Assembly: GCA_009760855.2 (NCBI GenBank)
Contig: WPIO01000002.1
Location: 9,358,001 to 9,422,000 of the forward strand
Length of the DNA stretch: 64,000 bases
Direction of reading: 5' to 3'
From: Cristatella mucedo
Lineage: Eukaryota > Bryozoa > Phylactolaemata > Cristatellidae
The stretch's first letter is position 1. Every line of letters begins with the position of its first letter. Below the pieces are notes generated by a model. It was given only the letters and a program-made list of their open reading frames with translations. It had not been told where the DNA came from and did not search any database. Both the position numbers and the translations under genes were made by a program. Of the stretch, positions 33,545-45,009 are shown piece after piece.

Positions 33545-35180
33545 GAGGAATGTCTGCCAGTAGAGATGAATTATCTTTGTATTTCTCTCCGTATCAGACT
33601 CCATAAAGCCACATTGAATGCGTGGGTTCTGCGAAGGAGAGTTATCTATAGCACACTCCAAGCCTAAGCGTCTTTCCGCGTGCATTCGGCTGCCAATAGA
33701 CTTCATCTCATACGACACAGAGAAAGTGAGAAGCTGAGAAGCTGATTCCGGAGAGCAGCTGACGTAGTGAGTAGAATTAAAGTGACACGTCGGGGCGATT
33801 CGAAAGGATGTGCCGTAGTCAGCACCGGGAGAGAAGATTCCGTTGCGTAAGAGTCGCGGAAGTGCGAAAAAGATAAAGCCTCTCTCGCCAGCCAACAGTC
33901 TTTAAGCAGAGGGATGGATCAGCTAATTTATTGTACACAGACGACATGGGGGCACGAGGAGGCTGAAACTGGTGCAACAGTCAGCTAGTTATGAAGTAGC
34001 CAAGCTATGGCGGGCCGTGTGGGCCAGTCTAAGAAATTTACTCTGTAGCCGTCGATCAACCAGAATCTACCAAAGCTCAGTCAGCGAAGGAAACACATAG
34101 TCAAACCTTAGAGATTGCAACTCGCCTTGCAGCCGTATTCATTACCAGCTGCACTTGCTTAGTGTCTTTGTCGGTAGCCCAGCAAACATGGAGCTGCCAT
34201 AATCTTGCTAAGACTGAACAAGTGAGCTATTTACAGTTCTGGCCAATCACTGCGGCAGGCAGTCCCTAATCTTAGGTAGGAATCTGACGCGATCGCTAGC
34301 TATGGGCAGTCATTTGATGAAAATGTCAAAATTTAGACCACTGTCAAAGACAACACCTAAATTCCAAGCAGGCGCTGACGGTAGTACAACAGCACCACCT
34401 TTTAGAAGAGCACGGTTTTCCTTGTCCTGCCACCCACTTGGGGTGTCCTATGAAGAAAAGTTATGTTTTTGCATAGCTTAGTTCAAGGAAGTTTTCCGAA
34501 ATCCGTGACAAAATGTGTGTGCAAGGCAAGCATTCAGTTTAGCAGTCATTGCATCAGATGCCGGTGCTTTAAAATACAACTATAGCCGAGTGTCTTCACT
34601 ATAAAAGTGACAGCAAATTACGCGGCCCTTGAGATTCAGTAAAAATGGATAACAGCAGAAGACCGAGGACGGACCCTCGTGGTACTCCACGGGTGACTGC
34701 TCTGGTGGATGAGGTCTGACCCCTCACTACACTCACTGAACGCTATGGGAGAAGTGCTATTTGAGCCACACCACTGCCTCGTCAGCCAGACAGATCGTTT
34801 TTCTCGACCGTACATTAGGATATCGTGATCATTAGTGTCGAGGGCAGCTGACAGATTCACCTGGGCGTGTGCTGCGACATCCCCGTCTTCTTCGCTCCAT
34901 ATGATGTAACGGATGTCACGTATTATATCGGAAGAAAAAATTAATGGAGCCGTGTCATTTGAATCCAATTGAAATTTTTCTGAAAATTGATTCTTTTCAA
35001 TATGCTCTACATGCTGCATAGCAACAGTCTTTTCAAGAATATTTGACAAAAATTGAAGAATGGTAAAGGGGACAATAGTATTTTAGGACCTCTAAACCAA
35101 CGATTTGAAGGACTTTGGTAATACACCACTATCCAGAGAAGTATTAAAAACTTCAGTGTAAACTGTTTGTTTGCCTGTGA
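33545..35180 (-). mobile_element. LINE B, longest copy, degenerate
   Basis: Reads on the minus strand from about 35180. A QVNLSAALDTNDHDILMYG motif (about 34815-34870) is the RT block usually seen as LDLSAAFDTVDHDIL. A frameshifted GVPRGSVLG-like block lies near 34670-34690. A catalytic site degraded to YSED occurs near 34590, and a LFFIGHP thumb motif near 34440-34460. The C-terminal part has FSPGADYGTSF and the B signature YEMKSIGSRMHAE (about 33675-33720). Stops and shifts throughout show it is inactive. The tail (TGTGGCTTTATGGAGTCTGA near 33597-33616) is the usual B type. Confidence 0.8.
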
Positions 35181-35365
35181 AGACCGCAGAAGCGACTGTA
35201 CTGGGTCTTCAGGAGATAAGCCCCTTTCTAGATTTCAATAATGTAAGAATATCTAATGCAGAAACCTCAGAAAATCTGTCAAGAAAAATCACAGATTGCG
35301 AATCAAAAATTGCTCTAGTCAGAGGGGGCTTTATGGAAGCACGAATATGTGGAATGTTTGCATGT

Positions 35366-36210
35366 AATAATAATAATAATAATAATAATAATGCACTTGA
35401 TACAGTGCCCTCAGAGAAGTCAATCTCTTTCTAGGCGCTTTACATTTGCTGCAAAGGAAAACTCGATTGAGTGGTGACTAATATCATGCTTGATAAACAA
35501 CAAGAATAACATGGTTAGGGGTGACATGAACAAGGTCAGTATGCAATTATGGTTGGTGGCAGCATGCAACAGTTTTAGCATGCATGAGCATATAAAGAAC
35601 GAATCCCGGGACCCACTTATGCTGTCATAAATGCTGTCATAAATAGTGGTGTTTTAATTTCTTTTTAAATGTGATCAAGTCAAGGGATGTCGTGACGCAA
35701 GTCGGGAGTGAGTTCCAAGCTTTGGGAGCATACGAACTAAATGCACGGTCTCCAAAGGATTTGAGGTTTGTACGAGGTATTGCTAGATAGCTAGATTCCG
35801 AACAGTGAGTGGTACGATGATTGGCCTGTTGGGGGAGTAGATATGATAAGTAGGCTTAAGCCAAATAATTAAGCGACCTAAAAGTGAGCGACAAAACTTT
35901 GAAGTCAATCCGTTGCTTGACTGGTAGCCAGTGCAGGTCGGCGAGAAGTGGAGTAATGTGGCAACTGCGCCGCTCACGACAGACAAGCCTAGCTGCAGAC
36001 TTTTGCACCAGCTGCAATCGCCTGATCGCACATGCTGGTAGGCCAGTAAGCAGTGAGTTGCAGAAGTCGAGACGGGATGTCACGAATGCGTGGACCAACT
36101 TGGACGTGGTATCCTTATCTAAACAAGCCCGAATTTTAGAAATTCTATGTATCTGAAAGTAGGCAGACTTGATTGTGGAGCTGATAAGGTTGCCCAACGA
36201 AAGGTCACAT
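35366..36210 (-). mobile_element. LINE A 3' third
   Basis: Minus strand. A SSTIKSAYFQIH block (about 36150-36190) is followed by KIRACLDKDTTSKLVHAFV, SRLDFCNSLLTGLP, HITPLLADLHWLPVKQRI (about 35900-35960) and, after a shift, a SFGDRAFSSYAPKAWNSLP equivalent near 35700-35760. The tail (GATTGACTTCTCTGAGGGCA and an (ATT)n run at 35366-35391) ends it. It is among the best preserved A copies. Confidence 0.85.
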
Positions 36211-37075
36211 CGGTGAGTCTATCGAGGCTGCCGGCCGAGTTTGGGTGCAGATCAGGAAGACCTTCCTCACTGACAGATTGATAAAGTTTCCACCCGTCGA
36301 TGCTGTATGAGTTGCATCTCTGGACAAACTCGACTTTGCCCCACAACGTGTACACCGGAGCAACAACAGCAAACCAGACTGAGGAAAGATCTGAAACGGG
36401 TAGCGGACACAGAGGTCAGTGGGCCAGACGTCCTTAGCAATAGCGAGATTCAGGATATGGCCACCGACGTGGGCGGAATGATCAACGTGTTGAACCATAC
36501 CATAGTTCTCAATACATATAAGAACTAAACGAACTTGGTTGTTGCTAGGGTTATAAAAGTTAATGTAGAAGTCAGCATATCATACACAAATACTTTAGTG
36601 GGTAACTCCTTAAAATCCTCGATAAACAAGGTCAGATAGCCAGAAGGTCGGCAGATCGCAGTTGAGCGAAGCACAGTCTCTTATGCGGACTTGTTGGCAA
36701 CAAATTCAAACATTGACCCACTCAAACAACTGCAGATCTTTTATCCCGAGGATTCGCGAGGGCCGCGATAGCAACTCTCCCACCCACATTGTCAGACCCT
36801 ATGGACTGAAATAATGTGAACCCGGTTGGGACGGTCTCAGATACACACCCACCACAGCATGGCGTCATCCGCATCTCGGACAGTAGAAATTCATCTAGCT
36901 CATCCTGGAAGCCTGATCGCGAATAAGCAAACCCTTGCTTTTTAGTGAGCTGACCATTAAAAGGCGGAATTTAAGAGGTAGTCAAATGCCTGGCGGGCGG
37001 CCGACTGGAATACGTGGGACTGCAGTGAGTAGGTTTAGCATTTGCGTCCAACTGCTACCTCAGGTCCAGTTAGAG
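36211..37075. other. unassigned DNA
   Basis: No gene recognised. Small frames on both strands next to the LINE end are not supported. The region ends at the hAT-type element. Confidence 0.4.
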
Positions 37076-37260
37076 CATTGGTTCTCGACCTTCCTAATGC
37101 CGCGATCCTTTAATAAAGTTCCTCATGTTGCGGCGACCCTCAACCATAAAATTATTGTGTGCAAAATGTGGAAATGCGTGTTTTCCGATGGTCAGGCGAC
37201 CCCCGCGAAAGGGTCGTTCAACCCCCACAGGGGTCTCGACCCACAGATCGAGAACCACTG
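37076..37260. mobile_element. SPIN-like hAT miniature element (MITE)
   Basis: The right end, read on the minus strand, begins CAGTGGTTCTCGATCTGTGG and continues with GGGTCG- and GACCC-rich sequence. It includes CCGATGGT, and the left end reads CATTGGTTCTCGACCTTCCT then ATGCCGCGATCC. From memory these are the characteristic ends of SPIN/Charlie-type hAT transposons. Terminal repeats match over GGTTCTCGA. Flanks AGTTAGAG (37068-37075) and AGCTAGAT (37261-37268) agree at 6 of 8 bases, as expected for an aged 8-bp hAT target duplication. At 185 bp it has no transposase and is non-autonomous. Known SPIN families are famous for horizontal transfer between animals. Confidence 0.75.
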
Positions 37261-39532
37261 AGCTAGATGGCTCATTTTCTGGAGTTTAAATGCTCTCAAA
37301 TGAAGTATTAACTGAAATAAGCCGGCGACGTGGCTTGCATGCTAGGCGGCGTGTAGCTGGACCACCGACGATTTTGATGGAATCTCAGTAATGGCCGACG
37401 GTCGACTTTTCATGTCATGCGGAAGCATGGCGAATGAGCTACTACCACAAAGAGTGCTAAGCAGAGCTTTAAACTTACAGCACGTAGATTTTATAGCAGA
37501 CTGATTGAAGGAGCGAATACTGGGTTCCAGGAGACTTTTACTGATTCTTTGAAGCAGGCCCACTGGTAGGTATTGACTAAAGGCGACGTCGCACCTTATG
37601 CTACGAAGGTCCTGTTTTGAGTAGCGAATTCAAGAACAGCTCGAGCATAGTCTCAGCGAAGATATCAGAAAATTATCCGAAGAAATAAGGTGAAGGTCCG
37701 CCAGCGCTTGGAGCCACCCGAGGCCAATCTCTAGCGCGGGGAGGTATTTCTCTTGCTTTAAGAAAAGAGAATGGCAAAGCGCTTAAGGAAATATTAAAAT
37801 TTGAAATGGATAGCCAAGAAAAAATCTCGGAGGTAATGTTTGTGTCCTGCGAAAACAAATCGATGCCGGTGGAGTGTTGCTGATTCATCAGCGACTGACG
37901 TCATCTCGCCTTGTCAATGTCGATTGAGCGACCTCGTGCACTGAGCGGTCATGCCGCGGCACTGCATCCAAGAAGGCGGGGCCAATCGAGAACTTTGTCC
38001 CTGCGCTTAAATTGATGTGACGTCAGCCCTGCAATCGGTTCGCGTCTGAACTTGACCAATAGCCGTCCTTCTGAGCTAACGACGATCGTCGCAGCAGCAT
38101 CGGTCCTTACGAGCTCGCTCAGTCGGCTGTCCCTACGCTACTCCGGCTCCTCTCGCGGGACAGCTGTCGCAGGTCTGCTGTCAGGACAACTGTCGCAGGA
38201 CGATGAGACCGTCGCCGCCGTCCATCTGCCTCGAGCGCCGCTAACGTAGCGCCGCTAACGCCGCTCCACGGACGACCCTGACGGTTGACCTTGCACCGCC
38301 ACTCACCCGCAACTGTAGGAGCGAGACTTCACTGACGCGTTTCAGCGGCTCCAACCATAGCGAGTGCGCGAGAACTCTACGCCATTCACTAACAGCGCGC
38401 ACGCAGCCCACGCACGCCTGGACGTAAACACAGTTGCTGGAATAGACCAGCGCGCGTGACGTCACGCGGCTCCCCTGAGCGCCGAAACAGCGGCGGACGG
38501 CTGGCATCGGCCGCAAGCGAGGCATCGGCGGCGGGGAGGGGGGCGTGGGATAAAGCCCTTGCTAATTAGCAATGGCTCCTTAAATCTTGCGGCCGTTTGC
38601 CTGTCGACGCCGTGGAGCGAGCGCAGAAGTGCAGATCCGAAGCCTAGAGGAGGAGGCTCCGAGCGCGAACCCGTGCGCTCGGAGCCTCGGATTCTCTCGG
38701 CTTACGCTGCTGACTTGACGAAATCTAGAACCGCCGATTCGCCGACGTTTATGCAACGCGCCACCTGGCGAATTCCTGGACGATTCTTAGACGCACAGTT
38801 GAAACGGCGGCGAGCTAAATCAGCTAGATTATGACATTTATTGTTTGTTGTTCCTGAATTGTAAATACTAGAGAATGAGTAAACTATAATGTATGGCCGA
38901 GGCCGCATAGAAGCCCGAGCCTTAGAATAGGCAGTTAGCTGTGCTTCCGGGTATTAGCCTAGGCCAGAAGTCTGACAAACTCCAGCCTATAGGCCAGATC
39001 CGGCCTAGCTAGTGCTCCAGTCCGGCCTAGCGGCCTCCTACTTATTTATTGACGGATCCGTAGCCTAATTGAGTCGTGGCGGTTTTCTTCCCCTTGACTA
39101 TGTAGAGGTACTTTAACTTACGAGTATCTCAACTAACGAGTTTCGATGCACGAGCCGTCTCTCGGCCGCTCTTTGCTTTGAGTTGAGAGCTAATTGTTAA
39201 TGTGCTCGATGTCGCTTCTCGCGTTTCGTAGTGTAAAGATTGCGTTGCCGCCACCCCCACTCACGGCCGGGCGGAGTGGGAGTGGCTTCTTCTAGTGTGC
39301 CTTAGTGCGCCTTCTTGACCTCTCTGAAACGGCCTAGTAGTCCGAAAAGCTTGCCGACCTCTGGCCTAGGCGTTCGAGCTGATTTTAGCTCTAAGCCGCT
39401 GAGCCGCTGGTGAACGTCGCGGCAGCTGTTGAAGCTCTGTAACCAACCGTCGCTGTCAAATAAACTACTCTCTGCAATGAATACGGACTTGTCATGCTGA
39501 GTTATGTTCAATATTGCCGCGTTCCGCTTCAG
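37261..39532. other. unassigned DNA rising into CpG-rich region
   Basis: AT-rich to about 37900, then GC/CpG-rich at 38040-38540, which looks like a CpG island with short frames on both strands (38052-38249 plus, 38241-38525 minus, the latter ATG-started). Neither has a recognisable domain. A GGCCTAG-rich stretch at 38950-39030 is locally repetitive. Confidence 0.35.
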
Positions 39533-39825
39533 TCAGTGGCGATGATGCGCTACAGTCAGTGGCTACGGTGCCAGGTTCAGGCTCGGCAGCTCCTCCCCTG
39601 CAGCCATTGCCTTGTTCGATTCCTTGGGCGTCGGCTGTACAAGTTCAAGGCCCAGACGTGGATGCCGCACGCCTGCGTCTGCAACTCGGTCATCCAGACG
39701 AAAGCTCGGCTAGCGAAGGTGGCAGCTGTACTGCGAAAACGTATAGCGCGAATTACGACGCTAATAATAAGACTGAAGACGCGAAGACTCTGTATAGATG
39801 CAGTCTTTCTCCTGCAGCCCTTTGA
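39533..39825 (+). CDS. candidate terminal exon, small Ser/Ala-rich segment
   Basis: A strong acceptor (TTGCCGCGTTCCGCTTCAG, ending 39532) is followed by a frame that stays open to TGA at 39823-39825. It reads SGDDALQSVATVPGSG at the start and GHPDESSASEGGSC further on, with composition like the other GC-rich coding blocks. The first two bases complete a split codon (phase 1). An overlapping frame at 39494-39991 is longer but more basic and less protein-like. No domain is recognised. Confidence 0.35.
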
Positions 39826-40255
39826 CCGGCAGGCCTTACAGGTCTGTTCGGTGAGCCGCAAAGCCGCTCACGGGAAACGTGCTGCTCCCACGTCGAGTTG
39901 CGGCATCATGGTCATGCCAGACGCTCACACGAAGAGGAAAGTAAAAGAGCACGAAAACCGGAAGAGAGAACCGACACTGGGAATTGATTGAGGCGTCGTA
40001 GTAGTTATCGACGAGAGTTTCGAGCGGCACATCTGGTCAGCAAGTTGTTGTGCCCACCACTAAGGTAACCAGCGGTACTCGTGATAGGTCTGGTGGTGGG
40101 GTCCTATTAGGCCGAAAAAGCTGCCTTTGCACCTCGTTTTGTGCCAGCGTGGCCCGAAACGAAGCGCTGAGCCACATGCGGCCGTCTGTGAGATCCGACG
40201 GCGGGCATCAGAACGAGCTATGCTCTAGCGCTTAAAAAAGCGACGCAAAAAAGCA

Positions 40256-40710
40256 GCTTGGACGACGCCCAATTCACCGAACAGCTGCCAGGCGCTCTGG
40301 GCGAGCAGCTTGCGTCTCTGCGTAAGATCCAGCTCCTATTCCGCACACTCCTGCGCTCGCCCCCTATAGAGCCGCCATTTGCTGAGCGGAATCACCGGGA
40401 TCGCTGTTTCTACTTTAACCGTTCCTCCACCCTTACCTCAGGAGGTAAGCGAACGTCACATGGTAGCGGTGGCGGCGGCGGTCCCTTTGACAGACTGCTC
40501 ATTAAAAGAAACGACGATAGTAGCCACTGGCCAGCTCGCCAAACCACAGCGAGGCGTGAAAGAGATCGTCCGCGCCCCTCGCCGAGACCTGACCGCGAGA
40601 TCCGCCTAGTGGGGGCCCGTACGTACGTAAAAGCTCCACAGCGCCAACAGCTTGCTTACTACATTCAGGAGGTAAAAGCTATGCACTTGACAAAGGCTGC
40701 CCTTCGGTAG
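40256..40710 (+). other. ambiguous coding region, two open frames and splice-like sites
   Basis: One frame (40258-40710) holds DDAQFTEQLPGALGEQLASL and then a Gly run. A second (40379-40609) holds EVSERHMVAVAAAVPLTD and PQRGVKEIVRAPRRDL. A donor-like CTGC|GTAAGA lies at 40321/40322. A pyrimidine-rich acceptor (TCCACCCTTACCTCAG) ends at 40441, and splicing the two keeps the first frame. Which frame, if any, is translated cannot be decided by eye. It might be one small gene upstream of the GA array. Confidence 0.3.
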
Positions 40711-40764
40711 ATGGGGAAGCATTTCTTGTTTAGGTTTTCAGGACCGGCGGCTCAGAGGTAAGAG

Positions 40765-41131
<367 letters not shown>

Positions 41132-41140
41132 GAGTTTCAC

Positions 41141-41204
41141 GTGTGTGTTTGTGTGTGTGTGTGTTATGTGTGTGTGTGTGTGTGTGTGTGTGTTTGTGTG
41201 TGTA

Positions 41205-41243
<39 letters not shown>
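41141..41243. repeat. (GT)n microsatellite
   Basis: About 100 bp of GT with a few TT and AT interruptions, only about 11 bp from the end of the GA array. Together they form a composite microsatellite of about 475 bp. Confidence 0.95.
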
Positions 41244-41245
<2 letters not shown>

Positions 41246-41985
41246 CTCCCCTCAGGAAGTGCCTAACCAGATGCACGCCGTCGGCTTCTGCTTTGGTTAA
41301 GGTTCGGTCATTGGAATTTTAGAAAGTTATAGGATAACCTCGCTCCCCCGTCTTACTTGCATCTTGCGTTCTACTACCTCCACCTCACGGGTTAGCCGTT
41401 AAGCCGCTGCTCGTCACAGCCAATGGCGGTTCCCCACGCCGGCGGGTCTGCCCAAAATTGCTGATCGCTGCGATTGATTTTACCGTGCTCTCAGCAAAAA
41501 GTCTGAATCGCACATCCTTTACAGCCACGTGCCCGAGCAAGCGTTGCGAACTTCGGCGGTGCTTTGCTCTCATGTTTAATCCACGAATTGCCGACATGTT
41601 TAAGCATCTCAGCGGTCGCCATCACGGCCTGAGGACCCAAAATCCGGTTCCCCTAGCTAGCGCCCCTAGCTTTCCATTAGTGAGGTCTCTGACGCAGTGC
41701 GTTGACGACTTCGTTGGTCACGTTTTCAGCCACTGCTTCCGAGAAAAATTTGATGGAAGGCGTTCCCGAAAGCGGCAGCTACGACCGATCGTCTGCTCAT
41801 AGTACTTCCGTCGGTCTTCTGTCGGTTCTCCTTCGGTCTTGGCTGATATAGATATTGCCCATCCATAAGAAGTAGTAGAATTGTGCCCAGCATCCGAGGT
41901 CTTCGTGGATATTCCGTGCATCGTGGACCGCCTCGAAGCTCTCGCTGACGTACGCACCAACGATAAAAGTGAGCCCGAAGCAGTA
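41244..41985. other. unassigned DNA
   Basis: Short frames on both strands (a 114-codon frame at 41458-41802 is the longest) without recognisable domains or splice partners. Confidence 0.35.
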
Positions 41986-41989
41986 CCAC

Positions 41990-42152
41990 GTAATGGCTCA
42001 CTAGGTAAGGCGGTTGCTTTCCACGACCTCGGTCCCAAGGTCGTGGGTTCGAATCGTGCGGTGGGTGATCCTTTATCGCCACTGCAAGCGGTAGTGATAG
42101 CCGTAAAGGCTCTTCTGTCGCTATACAAAAACAGGCTGTTAAATCAGCTAGC
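41990..42152 (+). mobile_element. SINE1 near-full copy
   Basis: The head GTAATGGCTCACTAGGTAAG and a good B-box (GGGTTCGAATCG near 42045) are followed by the body GTGATCCTTTATCGCCACTG. The tail (GTAGTGATAGCCGTAAAGGC then TCTTCTGTCGC) ends in TTAAATCAGCTAGC and a short TATTTATTTATT run. It is one of the best preserved SINE1 copies here. Confidence 0.88.
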
Positions 42153-42597
42153 TATTTATTTATTCATTTATCATGAAGAAGCGTGAACCGCGTGAACCGG
42201 CTTAGTCTAGAACCTGCTGGCCTTAAATGCGTGGGCGGGCCGAAGCAATAACAGACTGCAGCTGCAGCGCCGTAGGCGACCAGGTGTCCTTCCGAGCGGC
42301 TTGAGGGATGATGGCGACTAGCTTGTCAGCCAGGCTCTACTGGGCGCAGCAACGATTAAGCCAAGCAGTGGTACCGAGACAGGAACCGGGCCAGGAGAGG
42401 AAACCCATCAATGATATACTTTGGAGGCATGTCAGGTTAGGCCCGCCCCTTCGCCTGTTTCGAGAGTCACCGGCTAACATCCTGGGAAGTCAGACACAAC
42501 GAGGCAACGAATAAATCTCCCAGTCTTTAAAGCGCGCCTTTCTCTTGGCACTACACAGCGGCTACTCTGCGTTACCAGTACAAACCCGCCTGAGGTA
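42153..42597. other. unassigned GC-moderate DNA
   Basis: No gene or repeat recognised. It ends at CCTGAG|GTAATG, where GTAATG forms a donor-like site that also contains the ATG of the Gln/His-rich frame. Confidence 0.35.
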
Positions 42598-42711
42598 ATG
42601 CAGCAGCACCAGCACCAGCACCAGCAACATAAGCAGCAGCAGCAGCAACAAAAGCAGCAGCAGCATCACATGCACCAGCACCAGCGCCACCAGCAGCAGC
42701 GGTCGCAGTAG
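42598..42711 (+). CDS. short Gln/His-rich ORF
   Basis: An ATG at 42598 opens 37 codons of almost only Gln and His (CAG/CAC repeats, with a few Lys and Arg) before TAG at 42709-42711. It has the look of a polyglutamine/histidine tract of a transcription-factor-like protein, but it is very short and may be a bare imperfect CAG repeat. The opposite strand gives Leu-rich or Ala/Gly-rich frames. Coding status is undecided. Confidence 0.25.
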   Translation: MQQHQHQHQQHKQQQQQQKQQQHHMHQHQRHQQQRSQ

Positions 42712-43102
42712 TTCGCCGTTCTGCAGCGATTGGGTCGATAAGGAACAGTAGCTGGCGCTCTGCCCTCCCACCGTTGCGAAAACGCATTCCGATCACTACT
42801 ATCTGGCGGCTGAGAGGGCTACATTGGCGGTTTGAGCCGACTGCCAAGCTCGAAGCAGGGTATGGCAGCAGATGCTTTCGGGTCGACGAGTCAACTCGAG
42901 CGGCTGCTGGATGCTGATGCTGATGCTGGTAAGACTCGATTGTAAGGGCGGATGCAGCTTGCTGCAGCGCGCTGCCTCCGGTGTGCTCCAACGCGGAACC
43001 GCTGTGCGAGAAGGCTAAACCCGGCCAAGCCACGTGGGAGTTCGAGTCCTTTACTAGTAGCATCCAGAAACAGAAGACGCCTGCTCTGGCAAGCCAATAA
43101 TA

Positions 43103-43585
43103 ATGGCTCACGAGACGCCAGCGCCTCGCTCGCTAATGCACATTCGGAACTGGCGAATCTGCGGTATTGCAGCGACGGCTAATTTATCCGGGTCTCGAGC
43201 GAACGCACTCGCCATCGAGAACCTGCACTACGAAGCTCCCAGACCCCAGATCGCCGCTTGGCAGAGCAGACGACCACAGCTCCTCGATTTGCTTCGAGCG
43301 GCTGCTTCACGCCCGACTGCGCCAGTGAGAGCCACGAGCAAAGATCGCCGTTACAACATGGCCGATTTCGTTAACGCCGCGCTGCCGAGCTCTTCCGAGG
43401 TCCGGCGACACGCCTTCTGCGCGGCCCTAGCAAGTAAACACGTCGCGGCCCTGAAAGGTCGGCTTCGAGGACGCAAGCTAAGACCGGCCGTGACCTGTTG
43501 CCAAGTGGGCATATTCGTCGCGATCGCAGGGCTGCGTCCCTCCCCATATCGACGACCGACCCCAGAACCGGCCGAACGGACGTAG
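43103..43585 (+). CDS. hypothetical basic ORF in GC-rich DNA
   Basis: An ATG-started 160-codon frame, rich in Arg and Ala, with a helical stretch in its second half (PSSSEVRRHAFCAALASKHV). No domain is recognised. It converges on the better-supported minus-strand frame at 43822-44985. In GC-rich DNA such frames occur by chance, so confidence is low. Confidence 0.25.
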   Translation: MAHETPAPRSLMHIRNWRICGIAATANLSGSRANALAIENLHYEAPRPQIAAWQSRRPQLLDLLRAAASRPTAPVRATSKDRRYNMADFVNAALPSSSEVRRHAFCAALASKHVAALKGRLRGRKLRPAVTCCQVGIFVAIAGLRPSPYRRPTPEPAERT

Positions 43586-43821
43586 AGACGCGAGTAAGAG
43601 ATCGCGCCTCATCGCTGCAATAACTCGCTTCGATTCAAATGGACCAGCCGCAAGCAGTTGCCATGGCATCGCCAGCACCATCGCCGACGCCAGCCGAGAG
43701 CGCCGAGCCGCTTCGCCTGACACGAAAATGCGGTGCCTGCGGCGCCAGCGCGAGCGGGCGCGTGCGGCGGCTGCTGCTCGAGCGATTGCCGCCGATTGCG
43801 AGGCAGCCGAGTCGGGCCTCG

Positions 43822-44985
43822 TCAGGCGCACTGCGCGAACGGCGGACTCCACAGGGCGGAGCGCGGGCACGAGCGGCTCGCGGCCGCCGACGGGCGGTCC
43901 AGCAGGTCGGACAAACCGTCCAGCAAGTCGCCGAGCGACGACGAACAATCCGGCGTCGCGTCGATCGCGTCCAGAGTCGTCCAGGTCGCCGAGGCAGCCG
44001 ACGACGCATCGTCAGACGCGAGTGCAGGCGTCGAGCACGCCGCCAAGCACTGGCCGGTAGTGATTGGTGAGTAGGAAGGATCGAAGTCCCGGCAGCTGCC
44101 GCCGCTGCCGCCGCTTCCGCCGGCACGCCAGCTGCAGCCGCCGCCGCCACCGAACGCGCACGACGAGTTTCTCGTCGGTAGCGCGACGAAGCCTCCGGCG
44201 AAGCCATCGGTCAAGCCCGGCCGAGCGGTGAGCGGCGGCGGCGGCGGCGGCGGTGCGGCCGTCTGGGTGGTCCACTGGGCCGGCAGTGGAAGCGGCGGCC
44301 GAGAGTTCACGACTGCGGCAGCGGCTGCGGCCTGATCGCGACGCCGCGCATAGCGGCAGTGTTCGCCGGCGCCGCCGCCGCCGAGGGCGACCGAAGATTG
44401 CGACGAAGGCGGTGAAGACGGCGGTGGCGAAACGAAGCCCAGCAGCAGCACTCCGTCGGCGAGCGGCGCGTACCTGTCGCTGGGCTGGGCTAGGGCAGCA
44501 GAGGCGGCGGCAATTGACGCGCCGCCGCCGCCGCCGCCGCCGCAAATCAGGCCGTCGAACGCCGAGTCGTCGGACGAGAGCAGCGACGCTGACGGCGAGT
44601 CGGCGCTCGAACAGAGGCTGCCGTCGGTCGAGCCGCCCGACGACTTCCGGCAGGCGACCTTCGACGGCTGCCGGCGGCCGTACGGATCGGCAGCCTCTCG
44701 AGCGGCCTCGCGCGCACTCTGCCGGGGCGATTCGCCCTTCCGGTTCCGGCCGCCGCATTTGACGGTGCCGCTCGAGTCGCCGCGCTGCGGCTGCCTATGC
44801 GTCAGGCGCCTTGGGTTTGCTGACGTCTTCCTGGCGACCGTCTCTGCTCCTGCGCCACCCGAGCAGACGACGCCGCCAGCGGCGGCGGCGGCGCCGCCGA
44901 GCGCCTGCATGATCTTGGCGCTGGCATTGTTGATGAACTGTATGAGGTCGAGCGCTATATCCGCTTGGGGAGCGGTATCGGACAT
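43822..44985 (-). CDS. intronless Ser/Gly/Ala-rich protein, 387 aa
   Basis: Host protein not recognised. An ATG (44983-44985) opens 387 codons ending in TGA at 43822-43824, with strong GC bias at third positions. The N-terminus is non-repetitive and helical (ADIALDLIQFINNASAKIM), the most likely conserved part. A basic region (REAAREAADPYGRRQPSKV), a Ser/Asp-rich block (SLCSSADSPSASLLSSDDS) and Gly, Pro and Ala runs follow. The C-terminus is Ser/Ala/Asp-rich with an LGDLLDGLSDLLD motif that could form a short helix. A TATA box and two inverted CCAAT boxes lie just upstream, which supports this start. Long frames on the other strand are shadows. The gene might be spliced before the stop, but no clear donor was found. 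Confidence 0.6.
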   Translation of the reverse strand: MSDTAPQADIALDLIQFINNASAKIMQALGGAAAAAGGVVCSGGAGAETVARKTSANPRRLTHRQPQRGDSSGTVKCGGRNRKGESPRQSAREAAREAADPYGRRQPSKVACRKSSGGSTDGSLCSSADSPSASLLSSDDSAFDGLICGGGGGGGASIAAASAALAQPSDRYAPLADGVLLLGFVSPPPSSPPSSQSSVALGGGGAGEHCRYARRRDQAAAAAAVVNSRPPLPLPAQWTTQTAAPPPPPPPLTARPGLTDGFAGGFVALPTRNSSCAFGGGGGCSWRAGGSGGSGGSCRDFDPSYSPITTGQCLAACSTPALASDDASSAASATWTTLDAIDATPDCSSSLGDLLDGLSDLLDRPSAAASRSCPRSALWSPPFAQCA

Positions 44986-45009
44986 GTCTGAAGCTGCGAC
45001 GAGCGGCGA

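Noticed and set aside
41990-42152. A functional tRNA gene
   Set aside because: A- and B-box-like sequence is present, but there is no foldable cloverleaf with paired acceptor stem. The same unit recurs with a long non-tRNA body, so it is a SINE.
44012-44758. 248-codon Arg-rich frame inside the 43822-44985 gene
   Set aside because: It is an out-of-phase shadow of the 387-codon frame, which has an ATG and a promoter and is the better candidate.
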